NCBI GenBank assembly: GCA_002811645.1 | Contig: PDIP01000021.1 | Location: 210,328-274,327, forward strand | From: Corallochytrium limacisporum | Taxonomy: Eukaryota > Opisthokonta | Direction: 5' to 3' | DNA: 64,000 nucleotides | In this document: in pieces, positions 1-9,220 of the stretch | Layout: each line of letters begins with the position of its first letter | Numbering within the stretch: position 1 is the first letter of the stretch | The notes under the pieces: model-generated | The model's input: the letters and a program-made list of their open reading frames with translations, nothing else | What the model was told of the DNA's origin: nothing | Database searches by the model: none | Translations under genes and position numbers: made by a program

Positions 1-66
1 TGTCTTATTGTTGTTATCGATGATTTGCTGAATAAGCACCATCGGGTCCTGAGCAGGGGCAGACAT
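1..66 (-). CDS. N-terminal fragment of an unidentified protein, cut by the window edge
   Basis: An ATG on the minus strand at 64-66 opens a frame that stays open to base 1, giving 22 residues that begin MSAPAQDPMVLIQQ and end near DNNNKT. The body of the gene lies outside the window. A short leader followed by a helix and then an Asn/Lys stretch is how many glutaredoxins begin, but the diagnostic CPYC site would be outside, so that reading is only a guess. It is head-to-head with the MDR gene, 752 bp away. Confidence 0.5.
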   Translation of the reverse strand, partial: MSAPAQDPMVLIQQIIDNNNKT

Positions 67-818
67 GTTGGCAAACGCGGTTCTGACCTTTCTTATCCTG
101 GGTTTCACTGTAGTGTAAACCTCTCACATCGCATATACATACAATTCGTTATTGGCCAGAGGAGTCTCTTACACCTTGATTGAAACACAGAAAGTCTTCT
201 AGGCTTCAGACAACCCAGTGCGGATGTATTCAGCACCTGCGTGGCCACGAACGACAGCCACACCAAAAGGTCACCCCAGAGATCACCGCACAGAAGCCGA
301 GAGACGAGCTATGCACAGTAAGCTGACTATACAGATAGCTAATCAGCCGCAGTGGCCGGATGCTAAAAATAAACCCTCCCCTTTGTTTCTCTATAGAGAA
401 ATCAGCACTCTTTGGGGTCCCGTTTCTCACCCCGACCGGTCAGCATCCCACCACCTATCGCCGCAGCACTCCTTCGGTCCTGGAGAGCCAGGCAAATTGC
501 CAAAAATCAATTTACCGTTCGCCCACTATTAAATATTGATCAACAGCTGGACAGCTCAGAGCATGAGAACTTGTAGGGACCGGAGAACCTGGCTGAGAAT
601 TTGTTTTGCCTCCCTCATCTTGAAATCAGCAAACGGTCCGGTCGGATTCATGACTAACAGGAAGTTTGAGTTCAGTGTTTTTTCTAGTAGAGATCCCAAC
701 GTTTTCATTTGAGTTAAGAATATTTTGGTATTTGACACTATGGTACATGGCCACAAGATGGTGACGACAAATGACTAGCGAGTTAGATTGAAGATTACTC
801 TCGCACAATCAGGTCACA
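67..818. other. Divergent intergenic region
   Basis: Non-coding stretch between the cut-off minus-strand gene and the MDR dehydrogenase. The open frames within it are short and have no recognisable domain. It presumably carries both promoters. I see no RNA gene or repeat in it. Confidence 0.6.
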
Positions 819-1979
819 ATGTTGGGGGTGAGACAGAGGTTATCGGGCGCACTCAAAACGCTGGCCCTATCAGAGCGTCAAGGGATGATGCATCAGATGC
901 GGTGCGCCCTGACCTACTCCACGATGCGCAGCATTGTTCTTCCAGAAAAGGGAGTGCCTGCATCAGGATACCAAATTGATGAAAACTACAAAATGCCGAC
1001 CTTGGGAGCCAAGGATCTCCTAGTAAAGGTTCAAGCGTGTGGAATATGTCACCGGGATGTATTAGATCGCATGGGTGCCTTTCCATTCTTGCGTACCCCC
1101 GTGATTCCTGGACATGAGATTGCTGGTACAGTGAAAGAGATCGGACCCAGCGTGACTGATTTCAAAGAAGGAGATCATGTGGTGTCGCTGCACTGGGCTG
1201 CGTGCGGGGAGTGCAGGGGCTGTATTGAAAAGGGTAGTACTGCCTGTGAGAGGGCCAGCAGCACCTTTCTTGGCATCACTGCTGATGGTGGATACGCTGA
1301 GTACTGCAGTCTCGGTCAGGCGGGGTGGGTCAAGGTTCCGGATGATGCACCCTTCACTTCTACGGAAGCGGCGACGATTCAGTGCACCTTCGGAACCGTA
1401 TGGAGCGCTGCCTTTGTTAAGGGCGCTCTTAAGCGGGGAGAAACAATCCTCGTCTCTGGCGCCTCCGGTGGTGTGGGAACGGCTGCGGTCCAGATGGCCA
1501 AAGCGTATGGATGCAGGGTTGTGGCTACATCAACATCAGAATCCAAGACAGACTACCTACGAGAGCTCGGAGCAGATCTGGTCGTGGTAGAGCCATCGGG
1601 CAACTTCCACAAGCGGCCTGAGATCAAGGAGGCAGCGGTGGACATGGCATTCGATGCAGTTGGAGGTCCCACGTTTGGAGCCTGCCTTCGGTCTGTGCGA
1701 AAAGGTGGTCGGGTAGTCTTGATTGGTAATGTAACTGTTGGCGAGGCGACAATCAAGCTGGGATATATCATCCTGAACCGCATTACGATAATGGGCAGTG
1801 ACAGTTGCACTCGTGGGGAGCTTGAAGATTGCATGGAATTCATGATTAAGCATAACATCAAGCCAAAACCTGGAAAGACATATCCCCTTAATGAAGTCAC
1901 AACGGCACATGAAGAGCTAGAGAGTAAACGGAGCACTGGCAGATTGGTGCTCCAGGTTGATCCTGAAGCAAAATGGTAG
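819..1979 (+). CDS. Zinc-dependent medium-chain dehydrogenase/reductase (alcohol dehydrogenase-like)
   Basis: This 386-residue protein is a zinc MDR enzyme, which would interconvert alcohols and carbonyls or reduce an enoyl group using NAD(P)H. Catalytic-zinc ligands are visible at Cys77 in CGICHRD and at His99-Glu100 in PGHE. Structural-zinc cysteines are Cys129, 132, 135 and 143. A Rossmann turn GASGGVGTAA follows in the second half. The Ser-rich stretch STSESK after the second strand would favour NADPH, as an inference. About 35 residues precede the usual start of the fold, are Arg-rich and lack acids early, and look like a mitochondrial leader; Met23, 24, 27 and 36 are other possible starts. 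Substrate cannot be told; acryloyl-CoA reductase-like and aliphatic alcohol enzymes are both possible. It is tail-to-tail with the metallothionein gene, 219 bp apart. Confidence 0.88.
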   Translation: MLGVRQRLSGALKTLALSERQGMMHQMRCALTYSTMRSIVLPEKGVPASGYQIDENYKMPTLGAKDLLVKVQACGICHRDVLDRMGAFPFLRTPVIPGHEIAGTVKEIGPSVTDFKEGDHVVSLHWAACGECRGCIEKGSTACERASSTFLGITADGGYAEYCSLGQAGWVKVPDDAPFTSTEAATIQCTFGTVWSAAFVKGALKRGETILVSGASGGVGTAAVQMAKAYGCRVVATSTSESKTDYLRELGADLVVVEPSGNFHKRPEIKEAAVDMAFDAVGGPTFGACLRSVRKGGRVVLIGNVTVGEATIKLGYIILNRITIMGSDSCTRGELEDCMEFMIKHNIKPKPGKTYPLNEVTTAHEELESKRSTGRLVLQVDPEAKW

Positions 1980-2198
1980 AGACAACACTTAAGGTCGAGC
2001 GAGCGAGTGGAGCACCAGCGGGCTGGTGCATCAGGGTGATCCTACAGCGAGTAGGAGTAACAAACACATTATTACATACAAAATTCAGAGCGCAATTAGT
2101 TCCAGAATCCGAGAGAGAATTTATGTAAGAAACCAAATTGGAGAGAGAAAAGTGGTGAGAGAGAGAGTTGTCATTGGGACTGAATCGGTTCTATCATT

Positions 2199-2375
2199 TT
2201 AGCAGGTGCAGCCCTTCTCGCACTCACCGTTGCACTTTTCGCAGACGTTAGGATCGCAGCTGCAGATGGCCTTGCACTTGTCGCATCCGGTACAGCTGCA
2301 GGCCTGTCCCTTACCGCATCCGCAGCCAGGGGCTCCGCACGTGCACTTTCCGTCGATTTCACACTTGCAAGCCAT
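2199..2375 (-). CDS. Metallothionein, 58 residues, 17 cysteines
   Basis: A short minus-strand frame from ATG at 2373-2375 to TAA at 2199-2201 encodes 58 residues, of which 17 are cysteine (3, 5, 11, 13, 18, 20, 26, 28, 31, 34, 38, 40, 45, 48, 52, 56 and 58). There are six CXC and two CXXC motifs, no histidine and no aromatic residue. This is the classic composition of a metallothionein that binds Zn, Cd or Cu through thiolate clusters in the cytosol. Lys and Gly fill the gaps. It starts MACKCE and ends GCTC. The class (animal-like or fungal-like) is unclear from spacing alone. A longer frame overlapping it on the same strand is a shadow. It is convergent with the MDR gene and has a long upstream region. 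Confidence 0.9.
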   Translation of the reverse strand: MACKCEIDGKCTCGAPGCGCGKGQACSCTGCDKCKAICSCDPNVCEKCNGECEKGCTC

Positions 2376-5275
2376 TTTGATTCGTTTGCATAAAGAATAT
2401 CCTTTAAAACTAATATAGAGTCTAATTTACTAAACGAATTTCAATACCTTTATAGCATAATTTATCTACCTCGACTAGGCCGAGCGTCTGGGCTGGGCAG
2501 CTGTCAGCGTGAGGCGCGGCCAGCCCATCCGGTCCATACCCTTTGAAACAAGCCCGAAACGACCTCCACTGGGACTCGGGACCAAGTAATGAGGCTGAAT
2601 GACTTGTCGTGCTACCCTTGGCCACGTTGCGACTATTCGTTTACGTTGATCGAGCGGCTCCACTCGAATGCACGCCGTAACCGTGCGGGATGAAAAAAAG
2701 TTCGGGTATCCCAGTCCCCAACCTGAGGGGTCGTGGGATGTAGTAGGAGTATACCAGTGTCTACATGCCCCCGGATACGTGGGGATGATGTGTTCTCTCT
2801 ATGACATTATCGCGTATTCCATTTACAATGTATCCTTAGTGTCGTCTTTGCAGAGAACCAAGAGATCCGTAAGACACAACGTCATACATTGGCTAGCTGC
2901 AATCATTGCACAGCACATACTGAAACCTTGACCGCCACTCCAATTTTCTCTGCATTCCTGTGAGTTTTCTGGACCATAACTGTCACATCACACTCATCAG
3001 TTGGAGTGATAAGAATACGATTAGCCGTAATAGCAGCAGCGTGCATTGCGGATATGCGTATGTCCGTTAAAAAAAAAGTATGTTTCCGAACACCGCGGTC
3101 CCACCCGAGACGCTCGCTGTCTCTGAACACTCATCTACAGGGGAACGGCTGCACCTAACCCAATTCCAGATACATCGGTGGGCGGTCCTTGACTCAGATT
3201 TGCGTATGTAATGTACTCATTTGCAGGGTCTAAAACTCGCAAATGCTCACACGTACCCAGCCGCCCAAACCCCACCCACAATGGTGGGGAAAGGTATGCT
3301 GATTGTCCTTCGTGTCCGTGCCTCCCCTTTCCCAGCACTGACCTGCTTGCAGCACGTAAAACTGACGAGAAGCTCAATATATAACGTAATTGATCGCGCA
3401 TCTAAAGGATTCGTGTCTGTCCTTCGGAACCAAGCATCGCGTCAGCCACACAGCCCGTGCCAGTGGTGGAAACTACTAGCGGGTCTTCCCGATGCAAGGT
3501 AGTCTTTCGCTCGCGGAAAACAGCCACTATGATATCCACTGAATGGGGGAGAGATTACGAGGCATCCCAAAGGGCTGGCAGTGAAATTGCAGGACCACGA
3601 CCGTTGAGATTTCTCGGTATAGGCGTACACCACAACCAGCCAGTGACAGTGTCGAAATCAGGATGGGTGAGAAGAAAGCGGGACTCCACTGTGTTTAATA
3701 TGAGTGACCCAACCCTTCCTGGCCCGTGTCCTGTCTGGTTGTGAGTGCGGAGTGGCACTATTAGATTTTTTTTTTTTTTTGCTTCCTCAGTTGTTTGATT
3801 CGGGCGAAAGAGGGAGCGAAAATAGATATAGACTCTGTGGTCGGGGGAGGAGGGCGGGGTGGACCCCGAGGCCCGTTGAAGGATATTTAAAAACTAATTA
3901 TGGTCCCTTCTGAAGCTGTAAATATATGAATTTGTGGTCATCTGTTATTTTTTAAATTGAGTGGAGGGCCAAAGACTGCTGGGAGAGGTGGTTGCGCTTT
4001 TGAGTTGCTCCGACTTCTCTGGCTGGTCAACCGCTACTTGGAAATTTACCCGGTGCCTCTCCTCGTACCAAAACACTTCAAAACGTTTACACCGAATGCC
4101 GAGAAAAGCACCGCTCCCGGGCGATATCCCTGCCCTACCCTCTCCCTCCCTTTCCCTATTCCTCCGGTCCGAGAGGCCCGTGGCGGTTTGCTATCGAATT
4201 TTTGGAACCGCAGATGGTTTTGTTGGGTCTCGCGTCTGAAGTAGTTTTGGTATCCCCGAAGCAATTGTGGAAAATCTACAGCTGGCCAAAACCTAGATCG
4301 ATCAGTGTTAAACCGGTACCATGTCCATCGCGGGCGAAAGGCAGAATTCTTCGTCGGTCTCTGGCGAAGACTGGTGCTGTTGGACAGCCTCTGGTAGTGG
4401 AGTGTACCAGAGGGAGGGCGAAAGACTGAAGTGCGCGGGATCGCTGCCACTTTCGCCGCGAGCGTCCACCTGCAAGCGGAGACGACAGCAACGAGCACGG
4501 ACAGCCATAACGGGAGGCTGCTCACATTGAATTCTCCTCATTCAACGAGCGATGATGCTGTCCGAAGGATGTTGTTGCCTTGGGTGCTGAGGGCGCGACG
4601 GAACTCTGCGAGTAATGGATGCGATGTTCGTATGAACGCTGCGGGTTGTAATAACATGCTGTGGGCTCTGTACGGAGGGAATACCTAGGGAATTCTGCGC
4701 TGCCAGTCTGCTGTACAAAACGGATTCCATTCATAGACCAAACAGGGTAGAAGGTATGGTCAATACCGCAAATAATAGGACCAAAGGGCCGCACAAGGCC
4801 ATGATGATGTCTATAAAGGATGCTGGTGAACAATTCAACTTAGTGCGACTTTGGTGGAGTATATCATAATGGTTTGGGTGGGGATGATCTCCGTTCTATC
4901 TGAATGTATCAAAACGATCTCGTACAAGGATGCCCCGAGAGATGCATGCAAGGAAACTGGCTGTGCCATGGTATCGAACAACACAATGGCAGTCAGGACC
5001 ATTCATATTGTGAGGCGGTGAGCAAAAACCTGAACCCTTAATTAATTTCTCTTGGTCCTCGAAATATTGATTTTCTTTTGTTTTCTGGCCGCGAATTCTC
5101 AGTGCGGCGTTGGTGTCGTTGGGACTCCCGCTTGCTTCGTCGTCGCTTCCAGTACATAGCGCAGCCTGGAAGGTGTTTTAACTGCCACACTGTACAGCAG
5201 GAACCTTGTAATTTCTCGCTTCCAGTAGTGAATGACTCTTTTAATCTACACCGTTCAATTTCTGGGATCGTCGCC
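2376..5275. other. Long divergent intergenic region between metallothionein and PIG-O
   Basis: About 2.9 kb without a recognisable gene. It holds a 15-base T run at 3766-3780 and several open frames of 60-160 codons in both strands that overlap each other and have no domain; the longest (minus, 4046-4525) lacks an ATG at its upstream end. Two TGCACGC-type metal-response cores occur (2669-2675 and, reversed, 3039-3045), but that number is close to chance. Confidence 0.55.
3766..3780. repeat. Poly-T tract, 15 bases
   Basis: Uninterrupted run of 15 T in non-coding DNA upstream of both metallothionein and PIG-O. Confidence 0.9.
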
Positions 5276-5302
5276 ATGGGAGATCGGGTGATGACTTCAT
5301 GA
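5276..5302 (+). promoter_or_regulatory. Candidate upstream open reading frame before PIG-O
   Basis: An ATG in a strong start context (GCCATGG) opens an eight-codon frame, MGDRVMTS, that stops 18 bases before the main PIG-O ATG and is in the same frame. It would be met first by a scanning ribosome if the transcript starts upstream, and would reduce PIG-O translation or require reinitiation. Confidence 0.4.
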
Positions 5303-5320
5303 CAACAGTCCGGGCAGAGA

Positions 5321-8149
5321 ATGGGAGACAGTCGGATCAGCAGGGCTCGGTTCCGCTGGCAACTGTCCTTATACGCATGGATATCTAGCGTCGTTGCAAT
5401 TGCTATATACTTTCACTGCCGAGGCTTCTTATTGACAAGAACAGTGATTGATACAAAGACACCTCTGCGGATTGAGTGTCGATATCCCAATAGCGAAGCC
5501 GGTGACGACATAATCTGTCCAGCTGACGTTAAAGTCTTCGACCGCGTAGTCATCCTCCTTGTTGACGCTCTCAGGTACGATTTCTTAACCTCTACAGAAG
5601 AATCACCGAGCAGTTTCTTCCATGGGAAACTAAAAAAGACCCATGAGATCCTGAGGGCTTATCCGCAAAATGCCACTACGGCTCGATTTATTGCCGATGC
5701 ACCAACCACAACACTTCAACGATTGAAGGCTTTAGTCACAGGGTCACTCCCAACCTTTGTTGACGCAGGTTCGAACTTTTCGGGAGATGTCATTGTAGAG
5801 GACAATATAGTAGATGTATTGCGCAGACACGGGAAACATGTGGTTCACATGGGAGATGATACATGGACAGCACTGTTTGCACGTGAGGATTTCCACAAGA
5901 GTTTCTCGTATCCCAGTTTTGTCGTCAAAGATCTTGATACGGTCGATGATGGTTGCTTGGAACATCTTTGGGACGAACTGGACATCGGCGACTTTGACCT
6001 CTTGGTATGTCATTTTGTCGGCATTGATCACTGCGGACACTGGCACGGCCCGTACCACCCGGAGATGGAGCGGAAACTTGTGCAAATGGATGGGATCATC
6101 TCGCAGACCATCGGCCACTTGAAACCATCAGATTTGCTGTTAGTATTCGGCGACCATGGCATGACCCGCACGGGTGATCACGGTGGAGAAAGTTGGGAAG
6201 AAGTCAGTGCAGGATTTTTGGCATACAGTCCAGGAGGCCTAGGGAACCACGTCCACGACAACCGCACCAAGGAGCTATACCAGACAGACATCGTCCCCAC
6301 TTTGCTGCTCAGTTTAGGCCAGCCAATTCCCTTTAGTAGCATCGGACAGGTGTACCCGCCCCTACTGGTTCCGAAGTGTCCAGGTGACGGCAGATGTGAT
6401 GAGAAATCCGATTTGGCGCGCCTGAGTCAGGCCTTGGCCTTGAACTTGGAGCAACAGTACGAATTCTTGACCGCTTACATTGCCGTCAGCACTGGGGAGG
6501 TTTACGAGGCCTTGCAATTGCACCGAGTCTTGATTCAAGAACTTTTAACTCGATACCAAAGCAAATCCATTTCGCCGCAAGCCTTCATTCAAGACGCTCA
6601 GATGATACTAGACAATCTCAGGAGCGACCTCGTTCAGATTTGGGCAACATTTGATCTCCGCAGCATGGAATTGGCCGCTCTAATCTTGTTTCTTACTGTA
6701 GTTTTCTTTATGCTTAGCATGCTCCCCGGGCTTGGTGATGACATTTCCGTTCCCCTGCAGCAATTTGCACAGATTGTGGTCGGCTCTGTGGCGTTCGGTC
6801 TGGTCCTGTCCACCATACCCTCTACGGACACCACTGTCACAGAGGGAGCCTTACTGGGGTTTGGAATAGCTTCCCCCATCTACCTCATCTGTAAACAACT
6901 GGAGGTCATGTCACCTTTTTTCAATCCTTGGGCAGCGATGGGATCCCGATGGGGATGGGAGCGTCTGGATGCCAAGAGGCTGAATTTGTCCCTATTGGGA
7001 TCTCTTTTCTTTGTCGTGGCGCTTGCGAAGCCACTCATGGTGACTTCAAACAGCTACATTATCAATGCGGACTCTATGGGGGCATTCCTCGTAACCACAT
7101 ATCTTCTGGTTCTTGCACTACACTGGTTTGTAACAAGAAAAAATCGTCACCGGTACGCCACTGCTCTTGTTCTCGGGGCTCTCTTAGTGAGAATCAGTCA
7201 GGAATACTTTCTCTGCCGTGAGGAGCAAGGCGGTTGTGACGAGAGTGCAGAACCAGAAAGTAGATTGGGGCCCTTTTTTGAACACTCGCTGTTCCTAGTG
7301 GCCGTTCTTAGTCTCTTAATCATGGAAACTAAAATGCGAGACGTCGTTCACAACCCTAAGCTGCCTACCTTCGCGAGAATTTATATCCTTGCTGTGTACA
7401 CGGGGATCCTTGCGTTTTGGCTACTTCGTGAAGATGAGGCTGGTCTGGGCAGCACTTATCCTACGATCCCCCATACTGTACGACAATGGATTGCTTTCAG
7501 CATTCTTGTCAGCGAACAGATCTTCATGGCCGGCATCATCCTATCTAGTATCGCAAATTGGGACGAGAAACCGTACAACGCCTCTGCAGAAGTGTTTTTC
7601 GCCGTTGCCAGGGATCTGGTGCTTCTTGGTGGCATCCAATATGGACCATCTGTAGTTCTTGTCACTACGGTCTGCGCGACGACGATCCCTGTACTTCCCA
7701 GCTTGCCACCGCTACTGACTGCAAGTGGTGGATTTTTGTTGATGCAGTGGATCATGTATGCTACTGGTCATCAAATGACTTTCAGTGCGATCAGATTCTG
7801 GACTGCATTCGTTGGTCTCGACGATGTCTACTTCTATGCCAGTGCGATCTTGATAATGTCTGATTACTACGCTGGAAGCTTACTAACACCCTGGTTGATT
7901 GCCAGCGCAGAGTGCCTCACCAAAACACAAAGCCCGAAAGACATTGCGCAGAAACGCAAGGAATCTGCACCGGCTCTGAGCGTCTTTGTCATGCTGCAGC
8001 TCGTTCAATTGCTTGCTGCATTCATCACCACTTATATTCAACGGCGGCATCTCATGCTTTGGAAAATCTTTGCACCAATGTTCATAGCGGAAGGCCTTGG
8101 AACCGGAGTGCTGCTTCTCATGGTTCTTGTCACTTTGATTGTCGAATAG
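5321..8149 (+). CDS. PIGO: GPI ethanolamine phosphate transferase 3 (PIG-O type)
   Basis: The 942-residue protein adds phosphoethanolamine to the third mannose of the GPI anchor precursor in the endoplasmic reticulum. An N-terminal membrane anchor lies at about residues 15-38. The alkaline-phosphatase-like lumenal domain follows, with VVILLVDALRYDF at 76-88 (metal-binding Asp82), GIDHCGHWHG near residue 235, and GDHGMTRTGDHGG near 280. The second half, from about residue 445, is a series of hydrophobic segments typical of the family. The DHCGHWHGPYHPEM stretch and overall length favour PIG-O over PIG-N or PIG-G. The start is the first ATG after an in-frame stop. It is convergent with AAGAB, only 60 bp apart. 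In other organisms PIG-O works with a small partner, PIG-F, which is not seen here. Confidence 0.93.
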   Translation: MGDSRISRARFRWQLSLYAWISSVVAIAIYFHCRGFLLTRTVIDTKTPLRIECRYPNSEAGDDIICPADVKVFDRVVILLVDALRYDFLTSTEESPSSFFHGKLKKTHEILRAYPQNATTARFIADAPTTTLQRLKALVTGSLPTFVDAGSNFSGDVIVEDNIVDVLRRHGKHVVHMGDDTWTALFAREDFHKSFSYPSFVVKDLDTVDDGCLEHLWDELDIGDFDLLVCHFVGIDHCGHWHGPYHPEMERKLVQMDGIISQTIGHLKPSDLLLVFGDHGMTRTGDHGGESWEEVSAGFLAYSPGGLGNHVHDNRTKELYQTDIVPTLLLSLGQPIPFSSIGQVYPPLLVPKCPGDGRCDEKSDLARLSQALALNLEQQYEFLTAYIAVSTGEVYEALQLHRVLIQELLTRYQSKSISPQAFIQDAQMILDNLRSDLVQIWATFDLRSMELAALILFLTVVFFMLSMLPGLGDDISVPLQQFAQIVVGSVAFGLVLSTIPSTDTTVTEGALLGFGIASPIYLICKQLEVMSPFFNPWAAMGSRWGWERLDAKRLNLSLLGSLFFVVALAKPLMVTSNSYIINADSMGAFLVTTYLLVLALHWFVTRKNRHRYATALVLGALLVRISQEYFLCREEQGGCDESAEPESRLGPFFEHSLFLVAVLSLLIMETKMRDVVHNPKLPTFARIYILAVYTGILAFWLLREDEAGLGSTYPTIPHTVRQWIAFSILVSEQIFMAGIILSSIANWDEKPYNASAEVFFAVARDLVLLGGIQYGPSVVLVTTVCATTIPVLPSLPPLLTASGGFLLMQWIMYATGHQMTFSAIRFWTAFVGLDDVYFYASAILIMSDYYAGSLLTPWLIASAECLTKTQSPKDIAQKRKESAPALSVFVMLQLVQLLAAFITTYIQRRHLMLWKIFAPMFIAEGLGTGVLLLMVLVTLIVE

Positions 8150-8209
8150 AACAGTAAAGAAAAGTCAATGAATTTAGTATACGTACATAACTAAAGGATC
8201 TGGTTCCGA

Positions 8210-9220
8210 CTACCGATGAATGTTCTCCAGGTCCGCGATCTCTGCCAGATCCTCCAAATCGTCTTCGGTAAAGTCCATTCGCTCAAGGAAGGCAAGTGCA
8301 ACTCGTTCGGCAAAGTCTTTTCTCTGTTCGTCTGGCATACTTTCAGCCTTGGCACGCAGGTCAGACAGGTGCCCTAAGAGACCCTCAAACGTTCCATCAT
8401 CGGGGCCAAATTCGGAATCGTCCAGCTCCCTAATGCGACCGATGGATGGCATCTCCTCTTCCTCCTCTCCATCTGCGTTTAAATTTCTTTCATGTGCCCG
8501 TGGAGCACGAGCGGTCGCTGGGTTCATGGCAGGCCACATATGGGCCTCGAGAGCCTCCAGCAAACGGTCGATACCTTTACTTTCGTCGAATCCGTTGTCG
8601 TCGTTGCTTTCGCCATCCCCGGGCGACGGATTCCCTGCAACACCCGAGGAATCGATTTGCACAAATTCTGTCCCATTGCTGACGCACCACTGTATCCAGT
8701 GTTCAAAATCGTCTGTGGACTCTGGTATGTAGCTGACGTTGACCAGCATATTTATGTCAACTTCCCTATCTAATGAGTCAAAGTGTTCCCTCCAAGTATT
8801 CAGCCAAGTGACGGTCTCCTGTGGATTTTCAGCCCTCGATTCACTATCAATGACGTAAATAACTGCTACAGGAGGATGTGGCAAGTCCGCCAAGACCTGC
8901 CGAGGTGTGCTCGTCTCCTTTGCTCTCGAGATGTATACATGTAGCCGTGCGTCATAGTACGAGTTACTCACATAGTGATGCCCCAGGCGAACACTCTCCT
9001 TTGTTCCGTCTTCCATGAGTTTCTCAATTTCTGTAATGCTTTCTTTGGCACAGTCGTGAGGCACGCTGTCATGAGCTTTCATTGATCCAAGAATGGTTGA
9101 AAGATCAACAGCAACTTCGCCTTCTGCGGCTTGCGGCACGATTAGAACGATGTTCTCGTTCACGTCAAACATACTAAGTTTGTAAAATTGTACCAACTTA
9201 CTACAGGCTTCTATATTCAT
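8210..9220 (-). CDS. AAGAB: Alpha/gamma-adaptin-binding protein p34 homologue
   Basis: A 336-residue homologue of AAGAB, the chaperone that stabilises AP-1 and AP-2 adaptor subunits during assembly in the cytosol. The N-terminal half is the divergent Rab-like fold with no usable P-loop. The middle keeps the segment ending in GTEFVQID, then the ESKGIDRLLEALEAHMW region, and the C-terminal third keeps the FEGLL...MPDEQRKDFAERVALAFL region that matches human p34 well. An acidic linker lies between them. The ATG at 9218-9220 is chosen; the frame continues eight codons further to a GTG that is unlikely to be used. It is convergent with PIG-O. Confidence 0.87.
   Translation of the reverse strand: MNIEACSKLVQFYKLSMFDVNENIVLIVPQAAEGEVAVDLSTILGSMKAHDSVPHDCAKESITEIEKLMEDGTKESVRLGHHYVSNSYYDARLHVYISRAKETSTPRQVLADLPHPPVAVIYVIDSESRAENPQETVTWLNTWREHFDSLDREVDINMLVNVSYIPESTDDFEHWIQWCVSNGTEFVQIDSSGVAGNPSPGDGESNDDNGFDESKGIDRLLEALEAHMWPAMNPATARAPRAHERNLNADGEEEEEMPSIGRIRELDDSEFGPDDGTFEGLLGHLSDLRAKAESMPDEQRKDFAERVALAFLERMDFTEDDLEDLAEIADLENIHR

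Noticed and set aside
2669-3045. Two metal-response cores (TGCACGC) upstream of the metallothionein
   Set aside because: About one such 7-mer is expected by chance in a region of this size.
4046-4525. 159-codon minus-strand frame with a signal-peptide-like start
   Set aside because: Its apparent start is a GTG, no ATG supports the leader, and the sequence is overlapped by frames on both strands with no domain.
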